A stretch of 64,000 nt of DNA. Origin: Glaesserella sp041817755 (GTDB lineage: Bacteria > Pseudomonadota > Gammaproteobacteria > Enterobacterales > Pasteurellaceae). Below, one piece after another: positions 44,014 through 52,764 of the stretch. The stretch is taken from contig NZ_JBGYBX010000032.1 in the NCBI RefSeq assembly GCF_041817755.1, forward strand, positions 1 to 64,000, given 5' to 3'. The translations under genes were made by a program, and so were the position numbers. The notes below the pieces were generated by a model that was given only the letters and a program-made list of their open reading frames with translations, had not been told where the DNA came from and did no database searches. The first letter of the stretch is position 1; the number at the start of each line of letters is the position of its first letter.

Positions 44014-45441
44014 ATGTCAAACACCAATGCGATCGCCAATGTGGCAAAGCTGATTCGTGATAACGATATCAAATTCGTCTTGTTAAAATTTACCGATATT
44101 AAAGGCAAAGAACACGGTGTGTCACTACCGGTCTCTCTTGTCGCCGATGATTTGGAAGATTTATTCGAAGACGGCAAAATGTTCGACGGCTCCTCCGTCG
44201 AAGGTTGGCGGGCAATTAATAAAGCCGATATGCTGTTAATGCCCATCCCCGAAACCGCCGTTGTAGACCCCTTCGCCCGTATCCCGACCCTCACCCTCCG
44301 CTGCAGTATCTTCGACCCGAACACCATGCAAAGCTATGATCGCGATCCACGCTCGATTGCCATTCGTGCCGAAAACTATCTGAAATCCACCGGCATTGCG
44401 GACAGCGTGATGTTTGGTCCTGAACCGGAGTTTTTCTTATTTGACGACGTACGTTTCAGCACCGAAATGAATAATGTTTCCTACCATATCGATGACATTG
44501 AAGCGGCGTGGAATACCAACCGCAAATACGAAGACGGCAATACCGCCTATCGTCCGTTGAAAAAAGGCGGTTACTGCGCCGTTGCGCCGATTGACACCGC
44601 ACACGACATCCGCTCTGAAATGTGCTTAATTTTAGAAGAAATGGGCCTGGTCATTGAAGCGCACCACCATGAAGTCGCCACCGCCGGACAAAACGAAATC
44701 GCTACGAAATTCAATAGTTTAACCTTAAAAGCCGACGAGACCCAAATTTACAAATATGTAGTACAAAACGTAGCGCTTGAGCACGGCAAAACCGCCTGCT
44801 TTATGCCGAAACCATTCGCCGGCGATAACGGCTCGGGTATGCACTGTAACATGTCGTTAAGCAAAGACGGAAAAAACGTGTTTATGGGCGATAAATACGC
44901 CGGCTTATCGGAAACCGCACTTTATTATATCGGCGGTATCATCAAACATGCCAAAGCCTTAAACGCCTTTACCAACCCAAGCACAAACTCCTATAAACGT
45001 TTGGTGCCGGGTTTTGAAGCACCGGTCTTGTTAGCCTATTCGGCAAGTAACCGCTCTGCATCCATCCGCATTCCTGCGGTAACCAGTCCGAAAGCCACCC
45101 GTGTTGAAGCGCGCTTCCCGGATCCGCTCGCCAACCCGTATTTATGTTTCGCCGCCTTATTAATGGCGGGCTTAGACGGTGTGATCAATAAAATCCACCC
45201 GGGCGATGCGATGGATAAAAACCTCTATGACCTACCGCCTGAAGAGTTAAAAGATATCCCGGCGGTTTCAAGTTCATTAGAAGAAGCGTTGGATAACTTG
45301 GAAAAAGATTATGAATTCTTAACCCAAGGCGGCGTATTCAGTAAAGAGTTTATCGAGGCTTACATTACAATCCGCCGTAAAGAAGTGGAACGTTTGAATA
45401 TGACACCGCACCCGGTAGAATTTGAAATGTATTACGCTTAA
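44014..45441 (+). CDS. glnA: Glutamine synthetase type I
   Basis: A 475-residue dodecameric GSI enzyme, which forms glutamine from glutamate, ammonia and ATP. Conserved segments are FDGSSVEGW, EPEFFLFD, CNMSLSKDGKNVF, NRSASIRIPAV and the adenylylation site NLYDLPPEE, which implies control by GlnE if present. The ATG with AAGGATCC upstream was chosen because translation from earlier codons adds a leader absent in the family. A strong terminator follows, shared with the convergent corA. Confidence 0.97.
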   Translation: MSNTNAIANVAKLIRDNDIKFVLLKFTDIKGKEHGVSLPVSLVADDLEDLFEDGKMFDGSSVEGWRAINKADMLLMPIPETAVVDPFARIPTLTLRCSIFDPNTMQSYDRDPRSIAIRAENYLKSTGIADSVMFGPEPEFFLFDDVRFSTEMNNVSYHIDDIEAAWNTNRKYEDGNTAYRPLKKGGYCAVAPIDTAHDIRSEMCLILEEMGLVIEAHHHEVATAGQNEIATKFNSLTLKADETQIYKYVVQNVALEHGKTACFMPKPFAGDNGSGMHCNMSLSKDGKNVFMGDKYAGLSETALYYIGGIIKHAKALNAFTNPSTNSYKRLVPGFEAPVLLAYSASNRSASIRIPAVTSPKATRVEARFPDPLANPYLCFAALLMAGLDGVINKIHPGDAMDKNLYDLPPEELKDIPAVSSSLEEALDNLEKDYEFLTQGGVFSKEFIEAYITIRRKEVERLNMTPHPVEFEMYYA

Positions 45442-45442
45442 C

Positions 45443-45480
45443 GCCAATAAAAAAGCACCTTGCGGTGCTTTTTTATTGGC
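45443..45480. terminator. Bidirectional terminator, glnA/corA
   Basis: A long stem with GCACC-TTGC-GGTGC core, flanked by A and T runs and by GCCAATAA/TTATTGGC, symmetric for both directions. Confidence 0.92.
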
Positions 45481-45486
45481 TGTGAT

Positions 45487-46452
45487 TTACAACCAACCTT
45501 TGCGTTTAAAATAAATATACGGCGTAGCGGCGGCACAAATCATTAAACCGATCGCCATCGGATAGCCGTATTCAAATTTCAATTCCGGCATCACCTCAAA
45601 GTTCATCCCGTACGTCGAGGCAACCAGTGTTGCCGGTAAGAACATCACCGATACGACCGAGAAAAATTTCATAATGCGGTTCTGCTCGATATTGATAAAA
45701 CCCATCGCCGCCTGCATGAGGAAATTGACTTTTTGGAACAGCGATTCATTATGCGGCTGAAGCGACTCAATATCGCGCATAATATCGCGCGCTTGTTCCA
45801 GCTGATTATTCGGCAAGCGGGTTTTACGCAGTAAAAAACTCAGCGCCCGTTGAGTATCCATCAAACATAAACGGACTTTTGAACTGGCATCTTCCAATTC
45901 GGTTAAGTCGGACAACGCATCATCGAAATTATGCGTACCTTTGTGTTGCTCTTCCTGACCGCTCAACACAACCCGGCTGAGTTTTTCCAAATCAGCGTAG
46001 ATATTTTCAATGACATCGGCAAGTTGCTCGATTTTGGTTTCAAACAAATCCAACAACAATTCGTAAGCATTACCGTCAATCAATTTTGCCCGACGCGAAC
46101 GCATGCGATACAAACGAAACGCCGGTAAATCCCGATCCCGCAGCGTAAACAAGCGTCCGTCACGAATGGTAAAACCGACGGTGGCAATGTCGGCATAATC
46201 GTCATCGTCCAAACAATAAAAGAAAGAATGCAGGTGCAAGCCGTCTTCATCTTCAAAAAAACGCGCCGAGGCTTCCAAATCTTCCAATTCATGCTCTTCG
46301 GCCAACGTTTGGTCTAAACGATGTTCCAATACGGTACGTTCTTCATCGGTCGGATCGACCAAATCAATCCAGATGGCGTCATTTAATTGGTCTTGAATCG
46401 TTTCATCCACACTGATTAAGCGATCGTTATTTAACGAAAAAGCTCTGATCAT
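45487..46452 (-). CDS. corA: Magnesium/cobalt transporter CorA
   Basis: A 321-residue CorA transporter. The cytoplasmic domain is acidic and helical. Two transmembrane helices follow at the C-terminus, the first ending with the invariant YGMNF motif (residues 281-285), the loop FEVMPELKFEYGYP next, and the second helix leading to KRKGWL. It transports Mg2+ as a pentamer. The upstream promoter leaves a leader of about 180 bases. Confidence 0.96.
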   Translation of the reverse strand: MIRAFSLNNDRLISVDETIQDQLNDAIWIDLVDPTDEERTVLEHRLDQTLAEEHELEDLEASARFFEDEDGLHLHSFFYCLDDDDYADIATVGFTIRDGRLFTLRDRDLPAFRLYRMRSRRAKLIDGNAYELLLDLFETKIEQLADVIENIYADLEKLSRVVLSGQEEQHKGTHNFDDALSDLTELEDASSKVRLCLMDTQRALSFLLRKTRLPNNQLEQARDIMRDIESLQPHNESLFQKVNFLMQAAMGFINIEQNRIMKFFSVVSVMFLPATLVASTYGMNFEVMPELKFEYGYPMAIGLMICAAATPYIYFKRKGWL

Positions 46453-46666
46453 GTCATACTCCTAAACAATGGTATGAGGCGATGAACAAAAATGAACAAA
46501 GAATAAGATACTGACAGGGGTTACCGAAACTTGTCGGCAACCAAAAGAGACGGGCGGACAAGTAAGGTTAAACTAAAACTGATAAGTATCGACTGTGACT
46601 GTCCAAAATGCGTATCCTCAAGTAAAAAAACGGGCGAATGGTACAGATTTCGCACCGAATCGTCAA
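46453..46666 (-). promoter_or_regulatory. corA promoter and long leader
   Basis: On the minus strand, TTGACG (46661-46666), a 17-base spacer and TACCAT (46638-46643) make a plausible promoter. It leaves roughly 180 bases of untranslated leader. The leader has no clear M-box pattern that I recognise. A dyad AGAAAAAGCCCGGCTTTTTC sits just upstream of the -35. Confidence 0.45.
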
Positions 46667-46699
46667 GAAAAAGCCGGGCTTTTTCTGATTCTACACAAT

Positions 46700-46746
46700 A
46701 CAAGCGGTGTGATGTTGCAAAAATTTTACAATATCACACCGCTTGT
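46700..46746. terminator. Inverted uptake-signal hairpin after hemB
   Basis: ACAAGCGGTGTGAT pairs with ATCACACCGCTTGT around a T-rich loop, ending three bases before the hemB stop codon on the minus strand. Confidence 0.75.
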
Positions 46747-46749
46747 AGG

Positions 46750-47775
46750 CTAATCGGCGTGGCGCTCCGCATAAAGCCATTCGGCAACTTGTTTGGCAAA
46801 ATAGGTCAGAATACCGTCGGCGCCGGCACGTTTAAAGCAAAGCAGTGATTCCATAATGCACTCTTTCTCTTTCAGCCAGCCGTTTTGAATCGCCGCCATA
46901 TGCATGGCATATTCGCCCGATACTTGGTAAGCAAACGTCGGCACACTGAAGGTTTCTTTCACCCGATAAACCAAATCCAAATAAGGCATACCCGGCTTCA
47001 CCATCACCATGTCCGCGCCCTCTTGAATATCGAGAGCCACTTCCTGCAACCCTTCGTCACCGTTCGCCGGATCGAGTTGGTAGGTTTTCTTATTTCCGCC
47101 TTTGAGATTGCCCGCAGAACCGACGGCATCACGGAACGGACCGTAATAATTCGAAGCATATTTTGCCGAATACGCCATGATTTGCGTATGAATAAAGCCG
47201 TTGGCTTCCAAGGCGGTGCGAATGGCGCCGATACGTCCGTCCATCATATCGCTCGGTGCAACGATATCCGCACCGGCTTGGGCATGCGATAATGCCTGTT
47301 TAACCAACACGTCGGTAGTAATATCATTGACCACATACCCCTCATCATCAATGATGCCGTCTTGTCCGTGAGTGGTGAACGGATCCAACGCCACATCGGT
47401 AATCACTCCAAGTTTGTCACCGAAAGCTTGTTTCAACGCCCGCACCGCGCGTTGTGCTAATCCGTTCGGATTATACGCTTCTTCCGCCGTCAGCGATTTT
47501 TTCGCGTCGCCGACCACCGGAAACAGGGCGATCGCCGGTACGCCGTATTTAACTAACAGCGCCGCATCGATCAATAGTTGATCAAGGGTTAAACGTTCGA
47601 CACCGGGCATCGACGGTACGGCAATCCGCTGATTTTCCCCTTCAATGACAAAGACCGGATAAATCAGATCCGCCGCCGTTAATGTATTTTCCGCCACCAA
47701 ACGACGGCTGAAATCATGTTTACGTAAACGACGCATGCGTCGTGTCGGAAAAGGTGATAAAAGATATTGGGTCAT
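46750..47775 (-). CDS. hemB: Delta-aminolevulinic acid dehydratase (porphobilinogen synthase)
   Basis: A 341-residue enzyme condensing two ALA molecules to porphobilinogen in heme synthesis. The Schiff-base lysines lie in MAYSAKYASNYYGPFR and MVKPGMPYLD. The metal loop reads DVALDPFTTHGQDG and lacks the zinc-binding cysteine triad of E. coli HemB, as expected for the magnesium-dependent type. The ATG after AGGAATTGA was preferred over a TTG two codons earlier. It is followed (on its strand) by an uptake-signal hairpin. Confidence 0.96.
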   Translation of the reverse strand: MTQYLLSPFPTRRMRRLRKHDFSRRLVAENTLTAADLIYPVFVIEGENQRIAVPSMPGVERLTLDQLLIDAALLVKYGVPAIALFPVVGDAKKSLTAEEAYNPNGLAQRAVRALKQAFGDKLGVITDVALDPFTTHGQDGIIDDEGYVVNDITTDVLVKQALSHAQAGADIVAPSDMMDGRIGAIRTALEANGFIHTQIMAYSAKYASNYYGPFRDAVGSAGNLKGGNKKTYQLDPANGDEGLQEVALDIQEGADMVMVKPGMPYLDLVYRVKETFSVPTFAYQVSGEYAMHMAAIQNGWLKEKECIMESLLCFKRAGADGILTYFAKQVAEWLYAERHAD

Positions 47776-47848
47776 ATTCAATTCCTATTTTGCAAAATAT
47801 GTAAATAATCAACCCGCTTGTAAGCGGGTTGACAGGGTATGCTATGCG

Positions 47849-48598
47849 TTATGTTCGTGTTTCCGATTCGTTTTCATCGTCTTTCGGTGTGTAGAATCGA
47901 GACACAATCACGCCGACCTCGAATAACAAGCACATCGGCACCGCCAACAAGGTTTGCGAGAACACATCCGGCGGTGTCAGCAACATGCCGATAATAAACG
48001 CCGCCACAATAATGTAAGGACGTTTGGCGCGGAGATCGTCCGGCGTCGTCACGCCTGCCCAACAAAGCAGAATAATCGCAACCGGCACTTCAAAGCACAC
48101 ACCGAACGCCAAGAAAATGGTCAGTACGAAATCCAAGTAGCTGTTAATGTCCGTCGCCATCACCACGCCTTGCGGTGCTGTTGTCGTCAGGAAACCGAAT
48201 ATCAGCGGAAAGACGATGTAATAGGCAAAAAATACCCCTAAATAAAATAGCAACGTACTGGAGATCAATAACGGATACACCAAACGCTTTTCGCTTTTAT
48301 ACAACGCCGGCGCGACAAACGCCCATATTTGATAAAGAATATAGGGAACGGACAAAAATACGGCAACCACTGCCGTTAATTTAATCGGCGTAAAAAACGG
48401 TGTGACGACATTGGTCGCAATCATAGTGGCACCGGACGGCAAACGCTCCGTTAACGGTGATGCCAATAAGGTATAAATATCGTTTGCCCAATAGACCAAC
48501 GCACAAAAAACCACCAAAACACAAATCACGGCTTTCAACAAACGGTTACGCAATTCGACCAAATGCGTGATAAGGGGTTGAGACTCTTCAACTGACAT
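47849..48598 (-). CDS. tatC: Twin-arginine translocase TatC
   Basis: A 249-residue six-span inner-membrane protein that recognises twin-arginine signal peptides. Conserved sequences are LITHLVELRNRLLKA at the start, TPFFTPIKLTAVVAVFLSVPYILYQIWAFVAPALY (in part) and RPYIIVAAFIIGMLLTPPDVFSQTLLAVPM. The ATG (MSVEESQ) overlaps the end of tatB by 11 bases. It is the third gene of tatABC. Confidence 0.97.
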   Translation of the reverse strand: MSVEESQPLITHLVELRNRLLKAVICVLVVFCALVYWANDIYTLLASPLTERLPSGATMIATNVVTPFFTPIKLTAVVAVFLSVPYILYQIWAFVAPALYKSEKRLVYPLLISSTLLFYLGVFFAYYIVFPLIFGFLTTTAPQGVVMATDINSYLDFVLTIFLAFGVCFEVPVAIILLCWAGVTTPDDLRAKRPYIIVAAFIIGMLLTPPDVFSQTLLAVPMCLLFEVGVIVSRFYTPKDDENESETRT

Positions 48599-49160
48599 TC
48601 TGTTTATCCTGTTTTGGTTGAGGGTCAACAGAAGCAAGATCATCGTCAGGCGGATAGTATGCCATCAGTTTTTCTTCATCTGCTTCGGCAAGTTCAGCGA
48701 TTTCAGCCTCCGAAAGTTGAGGTTCTGTCGTTTCTACATCAACAAGCGGTGCGTTTGACTCGGAATTTTGCAAATTTCCCGACGCTAACGTTTGGCTTTC
48801 CTGCTCTATTTTGTTTTGAATTTCGGCAACTTGTTCTTCCGTAAGGTGCTGAATATCACTTTTGGCCGAGGTCAAATCCGCTTGCATTTTTTGCGCCGAT
48901 TGTTTGAGTTCTTCCACGGTTTTACTTAATTCCGGTGAAAGTTTGCTTAAGTTCAACGCTTCGGCTTTTTTGATACTTTCCTGCAATTCCTGCAATTTCA
49001 GCTCTTGCGCCAATTCGTTTTGTACGTTTGCCGCCAATCCTCGAATAGTACGAACCCAGCCCATCACCGTACGAATGGCGATCGGCAAGCGTTTCGGCCC
49101 TAACACCACCAAGCCCACGATAAACACGAGGACTAATTCGGAAAAACCAATATCAAACAC
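48588..49160 (-). CDS. tatB: Sec-independent translocase TatB
   Basis: A 190-residue protein with the N-terminal TatB anchor MFDIGFSELVLVFIVGLVVLGPKRLP, an amphipathic helix, and a long acidic coiled-coil tail rich in Glu and Gln. It is the middle gene of tatABC, three bases after tatA and overlapping tatC. An uptake-signal core (ACAAGCGGT) is inside the variable tail. Confidence 0.95.
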   Translation of the reverse strand: MFDIGFSELVLVFIVGLVVLGPKRLPIAIRTVMGWVRTIRGLAANVQNELAQELKLQELQESIKKAEALNLSKLSPELSKTVEELKQSAQKMQADLTSAKSDIQHLTEEQVAEIQNKIEQESQTLASGNLQNSESNAPLVDVETTEPQLSEAEIAELAEADEEKLMAYYPPDDDLASVDPQPKQDKQNVS

Positions 49161-49163
49161 GGA

Positions 49164-49388
49164 TTATGCCTGCTCTTTGTCTTTTGCTTTTTGTTCGCCC
49201 GATTCCGCTTGCTTTTGTTCTACTTTTTCAAATTCGGCATCTTTCGGTTTATCGTCGCTCATCGCTTTTTTGAAACCTTTCACCGATTCCCCCAAATCCG
49301 AACCGAGGGTACGCAATTTTTTCGTACCGAACAATAAAACGATAATTGCCACGACAATCAGCAGTTGCCAAATACTAATACCACCCAT
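49164..49388 (-). CDS. tatA: Sec-independent translocase TatA
   Basis: A 74-residue pore-forming Tat subunit: the TatA membrane helix WQLLIVVAIIVLLFGTKKL, followed by the LGSDLGESVKGFKKAM amphipathic helix and a charged tail. It is the first gene of the operon, preceded by a dyad and a TATAAT -10. Confidence 0.96.
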   Translation of the reverse strand: MGGISIWQLLIVVAIIVLLFGTKKLRTLGSDLGESVKGFKKAMSDDKPKDAEFEKVEQKQAESGEQKAKDKEQA

Positions 49389-49731
49389 AGTGTTACCTCT
49401 TAGAATAAATAAAATAAAAAAATCTGCATGATTATACGTGTTTTCCGAGACGAAAACACGAATTTTGTCTCATGGTTGCGCCTATAGTTACACAGTTCCG
49501 TTGAATAAAAAAGAAGTAATGCTTCAAAATGCGTAAAAGATCACATTATTTTGCTTCATAAAATCCGTTTTGGTGCGCTTCTCGATAACGCTCTTTCACT
49601 CGCTTTCACAACAAGCGGTCAGTTTCGTGAAATATTTTGCAAATCCCCGTATAAATCGGTTTTCATAGTTGTGATAACCCGTATTTTCGGGGAAAATACC
49701 CGCCATTTTTGAAACAGAAAACGAGAATAGA
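49389..49731. promoter_or_regulatory. Intergenic region between tatA and prfC, with tatA promoter dyad
   Basis: On the minus strand, a perfect TATAAT (49431-49436) lies beside CGTGTTTTC-CGAGAC-GAAAACACG (49437-49460), a 9-bp-arm palindrome in the spacer position. This may be an operator. A single uptake core (ACAAGCGGTC, about 49611-49620) lies further right. No other gene is seen in these 343 bases. Confidence 0.5.
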
Positions 49732-51321
49732 ATGTCATTAAATAACTACCCTCAAGAAGTGAATAAACGCAGAACCTTTGCGATTATTTCTCACCCCGAT
49801 GCCGGTAAAACCACCATCACCGAAAAAGTGTTACTTTACGGAAACGCCATTCAAACCGCAGGTTCGGTAAAAGGCAAAGGCTCACAAGCTCACGCCAAAT
49901 CCGACTGGATGGAAATGGAAAAGCAACGTGGGATTTCGATTACCACCTCCGTAATGCAGTTCCCTTACAATGATTGCTTGGTGAACCTCCTTGACACCCC
50001 AGGACACGAAGACTTCTCGGAAGATACCTATCGCACCTTAACGGCGGTGGACAGCTGTTTGATGGTGATCGACAGTGCCAAAGGGGTTGAAGAACGTACC
50101 ATTAAATTGATGGAAGTCACCCGCTTGCGTGATACGCCGATTTTGACCTTTATGAACAAGCTCGACCGTGATATTCGTGATCCGATGGAACTGTTAGACG
50201 AAGTCGAGAACGTGTTGAAGATCAACTGTGCGCCGATCACGTGGCCGATTGGTTGCGGTAAGTTGTTCAAAGGGGTGTATCATCTCTATAAAGACGAAAC
50301 CTATCTCTACCAAACAGGGCAAGGGCATACTATTCAGGAAGTGCGTATCGTCAAAGGGCTAAATAACCCCGAGTTAGACCAAGCCGTAGGCGATGATTTG
50401 GCTCAGCAACTGCGTGATGAATTAGAGCTTGTACAAGGGGCAAGCCACGAATTTGAACTGGACGCTTTCTTAAACGGCGAATTAACCCCTGTTTTCTTCG
50501 GTACGGCATTAGGTAACTTTGGGGTCGATCACTTCCTAGACGGCTTAACCGAATGGGCACCAGCGCCGCAAGCCCGTGAAGCTGATTTACGCAAAGTGGA
50601 AGCAAGCGAAGAAAAATTCAGCGGCTTTGTGTTCAAGATCCAAGCAAATATGGACCCAAAACACCGCGACCGTGTTGCCTTTATGCGTGTGGTATCGGGC
50701 AAATATGAAAAAGGCATGAAGCTCAAGCACGTTCGTATCGGCAAAGATGTGATCATTTCAGATGCCTTAACCTTTATGGCTGGCGACCGCTCCCACGCTG
50801 AAGAAGCCTATGCAGGCGATATTATCGGCTTACACAATCACGGCACGATCCAAATCGGCGATACCTTTACCCAAGGGGAAAACTTGAAGTTTACCGGTAT
50901 CCCGAACTTCGCCCCTGAATTGTTCCGCCGTATCCGCTTAAAAGATCCGCTGAAGCAGAAACAGTTGCTTAAAGGTTTGGTACAACTATCGGAAGAAGGT
51001 GCGGTGCAAGTGTTCCGTCCGTTGATGAATAACGACTTAATCGTCGGTGCAGTCGGTGTACTTCAGTTTGATGTGGTGGTTTCACGCCTGAAAACCGAAT
51101 ATAACGTCGAAGCGATCTATGAAACCGTCAATGTGGCGACAGCCCGTTGGGTGGAATGCAAAGATGCGAAGAAGTTTGAAGAATTTAAACGCAAAAACGA
51201 GCAGAATTTAGCCTTAGACGGTGGCGATAACTTAACCTATATCGCTCCAACAATGGTAAATCTCAACTTGGCTCAAGAGCGTTATCCGGATGTGGAGTTC
51301 TTTAAAACGAGAGAGCATTAA
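49732..51321 (+). CDS. prfC: Peptide chain release factor 3
   Basis: A 529-residue translational GTPase that recycles RF1 and RF2 after termination. G1 is SHPDAGKTTITEK, switch I includes RGISITTSVMQF, G3 is DTPGHEDF and G4 is FMNKLDRD. The length matches E. coli RF3 (529). It stands alone; a 155-bp MITE-like repeat follows 29 bases after its stop. Confidence 0.97.
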   Translation: MSLNNYPQEVNKRRTFAIISHPDAGKTTITEKVLLYGNAIQTAGSVKGKGSQAHAKSDWMEMEKQRGISITTSVMQFPYNDCLVNLLDTPGHEDFSEDTYRTLTAVDSCLMVIDSAKGVEERTIKLMEVTRLRDTPILTFMNKLDRDIRDPMELLDEVENVLKINCAPITWPIGCGKLFKGVYHLYKDETYLYQTGQGHTIQEVRIVKGLNNPELDQAVGDDLAQQLRDELELVQGASHEFELDAFLNGELTPVFFGTALGNFGVDHFLDGLTEWAPAPQAREADLRKVEASEEKFSGFVFKIQANMDPKHRDRVAFMRVVSGKYEKGMKLKHVRIGKDVIISDALTFMAGDRSHAEEAYAGDIIGLHNHGTIQIGDTFTQGENLKFTGIPNFAPELFRRIRLKDPLKQKQLLKGLVQLSEEGAVQVFRPLMNNDLIVGAVGVLQFDVVVSRLKTEYNVEAIYETVNVATARWVECKDAKKFEEFKRKNEQNLALDGGDNLTYIAPTMVNLNLAQERYPDVEFFKTREH

Positions 51322-51350
51322 AATTATTTTCTTCGTGAATTTATTCTGCC

Positions 51351-51505
51351 AAATCTCCCCTAACCCCTCTTTGCTAAAGAGGGGGACTGTTTCATAGGAA
51401 ATTTAAATATCGAAGAACTTCAAAACGATATTAATTTGTCAAATGAATGAATAATTTTCTTCGATTTAATTCCCCTCTTTAGCAAAGAGGGGTTAGGGGA
51501 GATTT
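51351..51505. mobile_element. 155-bp MITE-like palindromic repeat, copy 2
   Basis: Same length and termini as 10273-10427, with the interior homologous to the reverse complement of that copy (e.g. AGAACTTCAAAACGATATTA versus AGTTCTTCAAAACAATTTTT). Flanks TTTATTCTGCC and GGCAG extend the inverted termini here. The string TTTCTTCGTGAATTTATTCT (51328 on) also has an inverted relative near 10486-10508, so the duplicated unit may be larger. Confidence 0.75.
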
Positions 51506-51566
51506 GGCAGCCTTAAAACACGAAGTGAGAGAAAACAATCAAAGTCTAATTTAACAAAATACTATT

Positions 51567-52313
51567 ATGAGCGAACAAATCTACGGTATTCACGCCGTTA
51601 AATCCTTTTTAGATGTCGCACCCGAACGATTAATCGAAGTGTTTGTACTAAAAGGTCGTGAAGATAAACGATTAACCCCATTACTCAACGAACTGCAACG
51701 TTTGGGTATTCGAGTTCAACAAGTCAATCGTCAAGCTCTGGATAACAAAGCGCAAGGCGAAGTGCATCAAGGAATTATTGCCAAAGTCATTCCGGCCAAA
51801 GAGCTGAATGAAAGCGATCTTGACCAAATCTTAGATAATAAAGCGAATCCGTTCTTATTGATCTTAGACGGTGTGACCGATCCCCATAACTTAGGAGCTT
51901 GTTTGCGTACTGCCGATGCTGCAGGGGTTGATGCGGTGATTGTGCCAAAAGATAAATCGGCACAACTAACATCAACGGCTCGCAAAGTGGCTTGCGGTGC
52001 AGCGGAAACCGTGCCACTTATTCGCGTAACCAATCTTGCTCGTACTATGCGTGAGTTACAAGAACGTAATATTTGGATCGTCGGCACAGCTGGCGAAGCG
52101 ACAGAAAGTCTATATCAGGTGAAATTAACCGGATCGATTGCGTTAGTGATGGGAGCAGAAGGGGACGGAATGCGTCGTCTTACTCGTGAACATTGTGATC
52201 AACTGGTGAGTATTCCAATGGCAGGCTCGGTATCGTCACTGAATGTATCCGTAGCGACAGGCGTGTGTTTGTTTGAGATTGTCAGACAGCAACTCGCCCG
52301 CCATATCCCATAA
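51567..52313 (+). CDS. rlmB: 23S rRNA Gm2251 2'-O-methyltransferase
   Basis: A 248-residue SpoU/TrmH-family SPOUT methyltransferase. The N-terminal L30e-like substrate domain starts with EQIYGIHAVKSFL. The knotted domain has LDGVTDPHNLGACLRTADAAGV (in part), VMGAEGDGMRRLTREHCD and VSIPMAGSVSSLNVSVATGVCLFE. Conserved N and S residues of the SPOUT motifs are present. It is normally paired with rnr; that gene is not visible here. Spaced from prfC by a MITE. Confidence 0.95.
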   Translation: MSEQIYGIHAVKSFLDVAPERLIEVFVLKGREDKRLTPLLNELQRLGIRVQQVNRQALDNKAQGEVHQGIIAKVIPAKELNESDLDQILDNKANPFLLILDGVTDPHNLGACLRTADAAGVDAVIVPKDKSAQLTSTARKVACGAAETVPLIRVTNLARTMRELQERNIWIVGTAGEATESLYQVKLTGSIALVMGAEGDGMRRLTREHCDQLVSIPMAGSVSSLNVSVATGVCLFEIVRQQLARHIP

Positions 52314-52331
52314 TTTCCATAAAAAACCGAT

Positions 52332-52387
52332 CAAGCGGTCGGTTTTCCCCAAAAATTTGCAAAATAGTCAACGGATCTGACCGCTTG
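52332..52387. terminator. Inverted uptake-signal hairpin after rlmB
   Basis: CAAGCGGTC (52332-52340) and GACCGCTTG (52379-52387) form the stem. It also sits before the leftward tRNA pair. Confidence 0.75.
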
Positions 52388-52412
52388 TAAGCTGAGTAAA
52401 AGTAAGAAACAG

Positions 52413-52502
52413 TGGCGGAGGAAGTGAGATTCGAACTCACGGAGGGCGTTAACCCTCGCCGGTTTTCAAGACCGGTGCATTCAACCGCTCTGCCATTCCT
52501 CC
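52413..52502 (-). tRNA. tRNA-Ser(UGA), copy 1
   Basis: A 90-nt class II tRNA with a long variable arm (GAGGGTTAACGCCCTC), anticodon loop CTTGAAA (anticodon TGA) and encoded CCA. Copy 2 has the same sequence 80 bp away. Confidence 0.96.
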
Positions 52503-52582
52503 GGGTTGAAAGCTATCACATTTTTAACGACGCTTGAGAGAGAAAACCTGCTGGCATTGCTGTCAACAGGTTCTGAATAAAG

Positions 52583-52672
52583 TGGCGGAGGAAGTGAGAT
52601 TCGAACTCACGGAGGGCGTTAACCCTCGCCGGTTTTCAAGACCGGTGCATTCAACCGCTCTGCCATTCCTCC
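52583..52672 (-). tRNA. tRNA-Ser(UGA), copy 2
   Basis: Identical to copy 1 over all 90 bases, including the CCA. Both are read leftward, the second upstream of the first, probably one transcript. Confidence 0.96.
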
Positions 52673-52764
52673 GCAATTGAAAACGAGCGAAATAATATCG
52701 GTAAGCGGGAATACGGTCAAGCACAAAATAGTCTAAACGTACTAAATGCTCTATTTTTCGTCAT

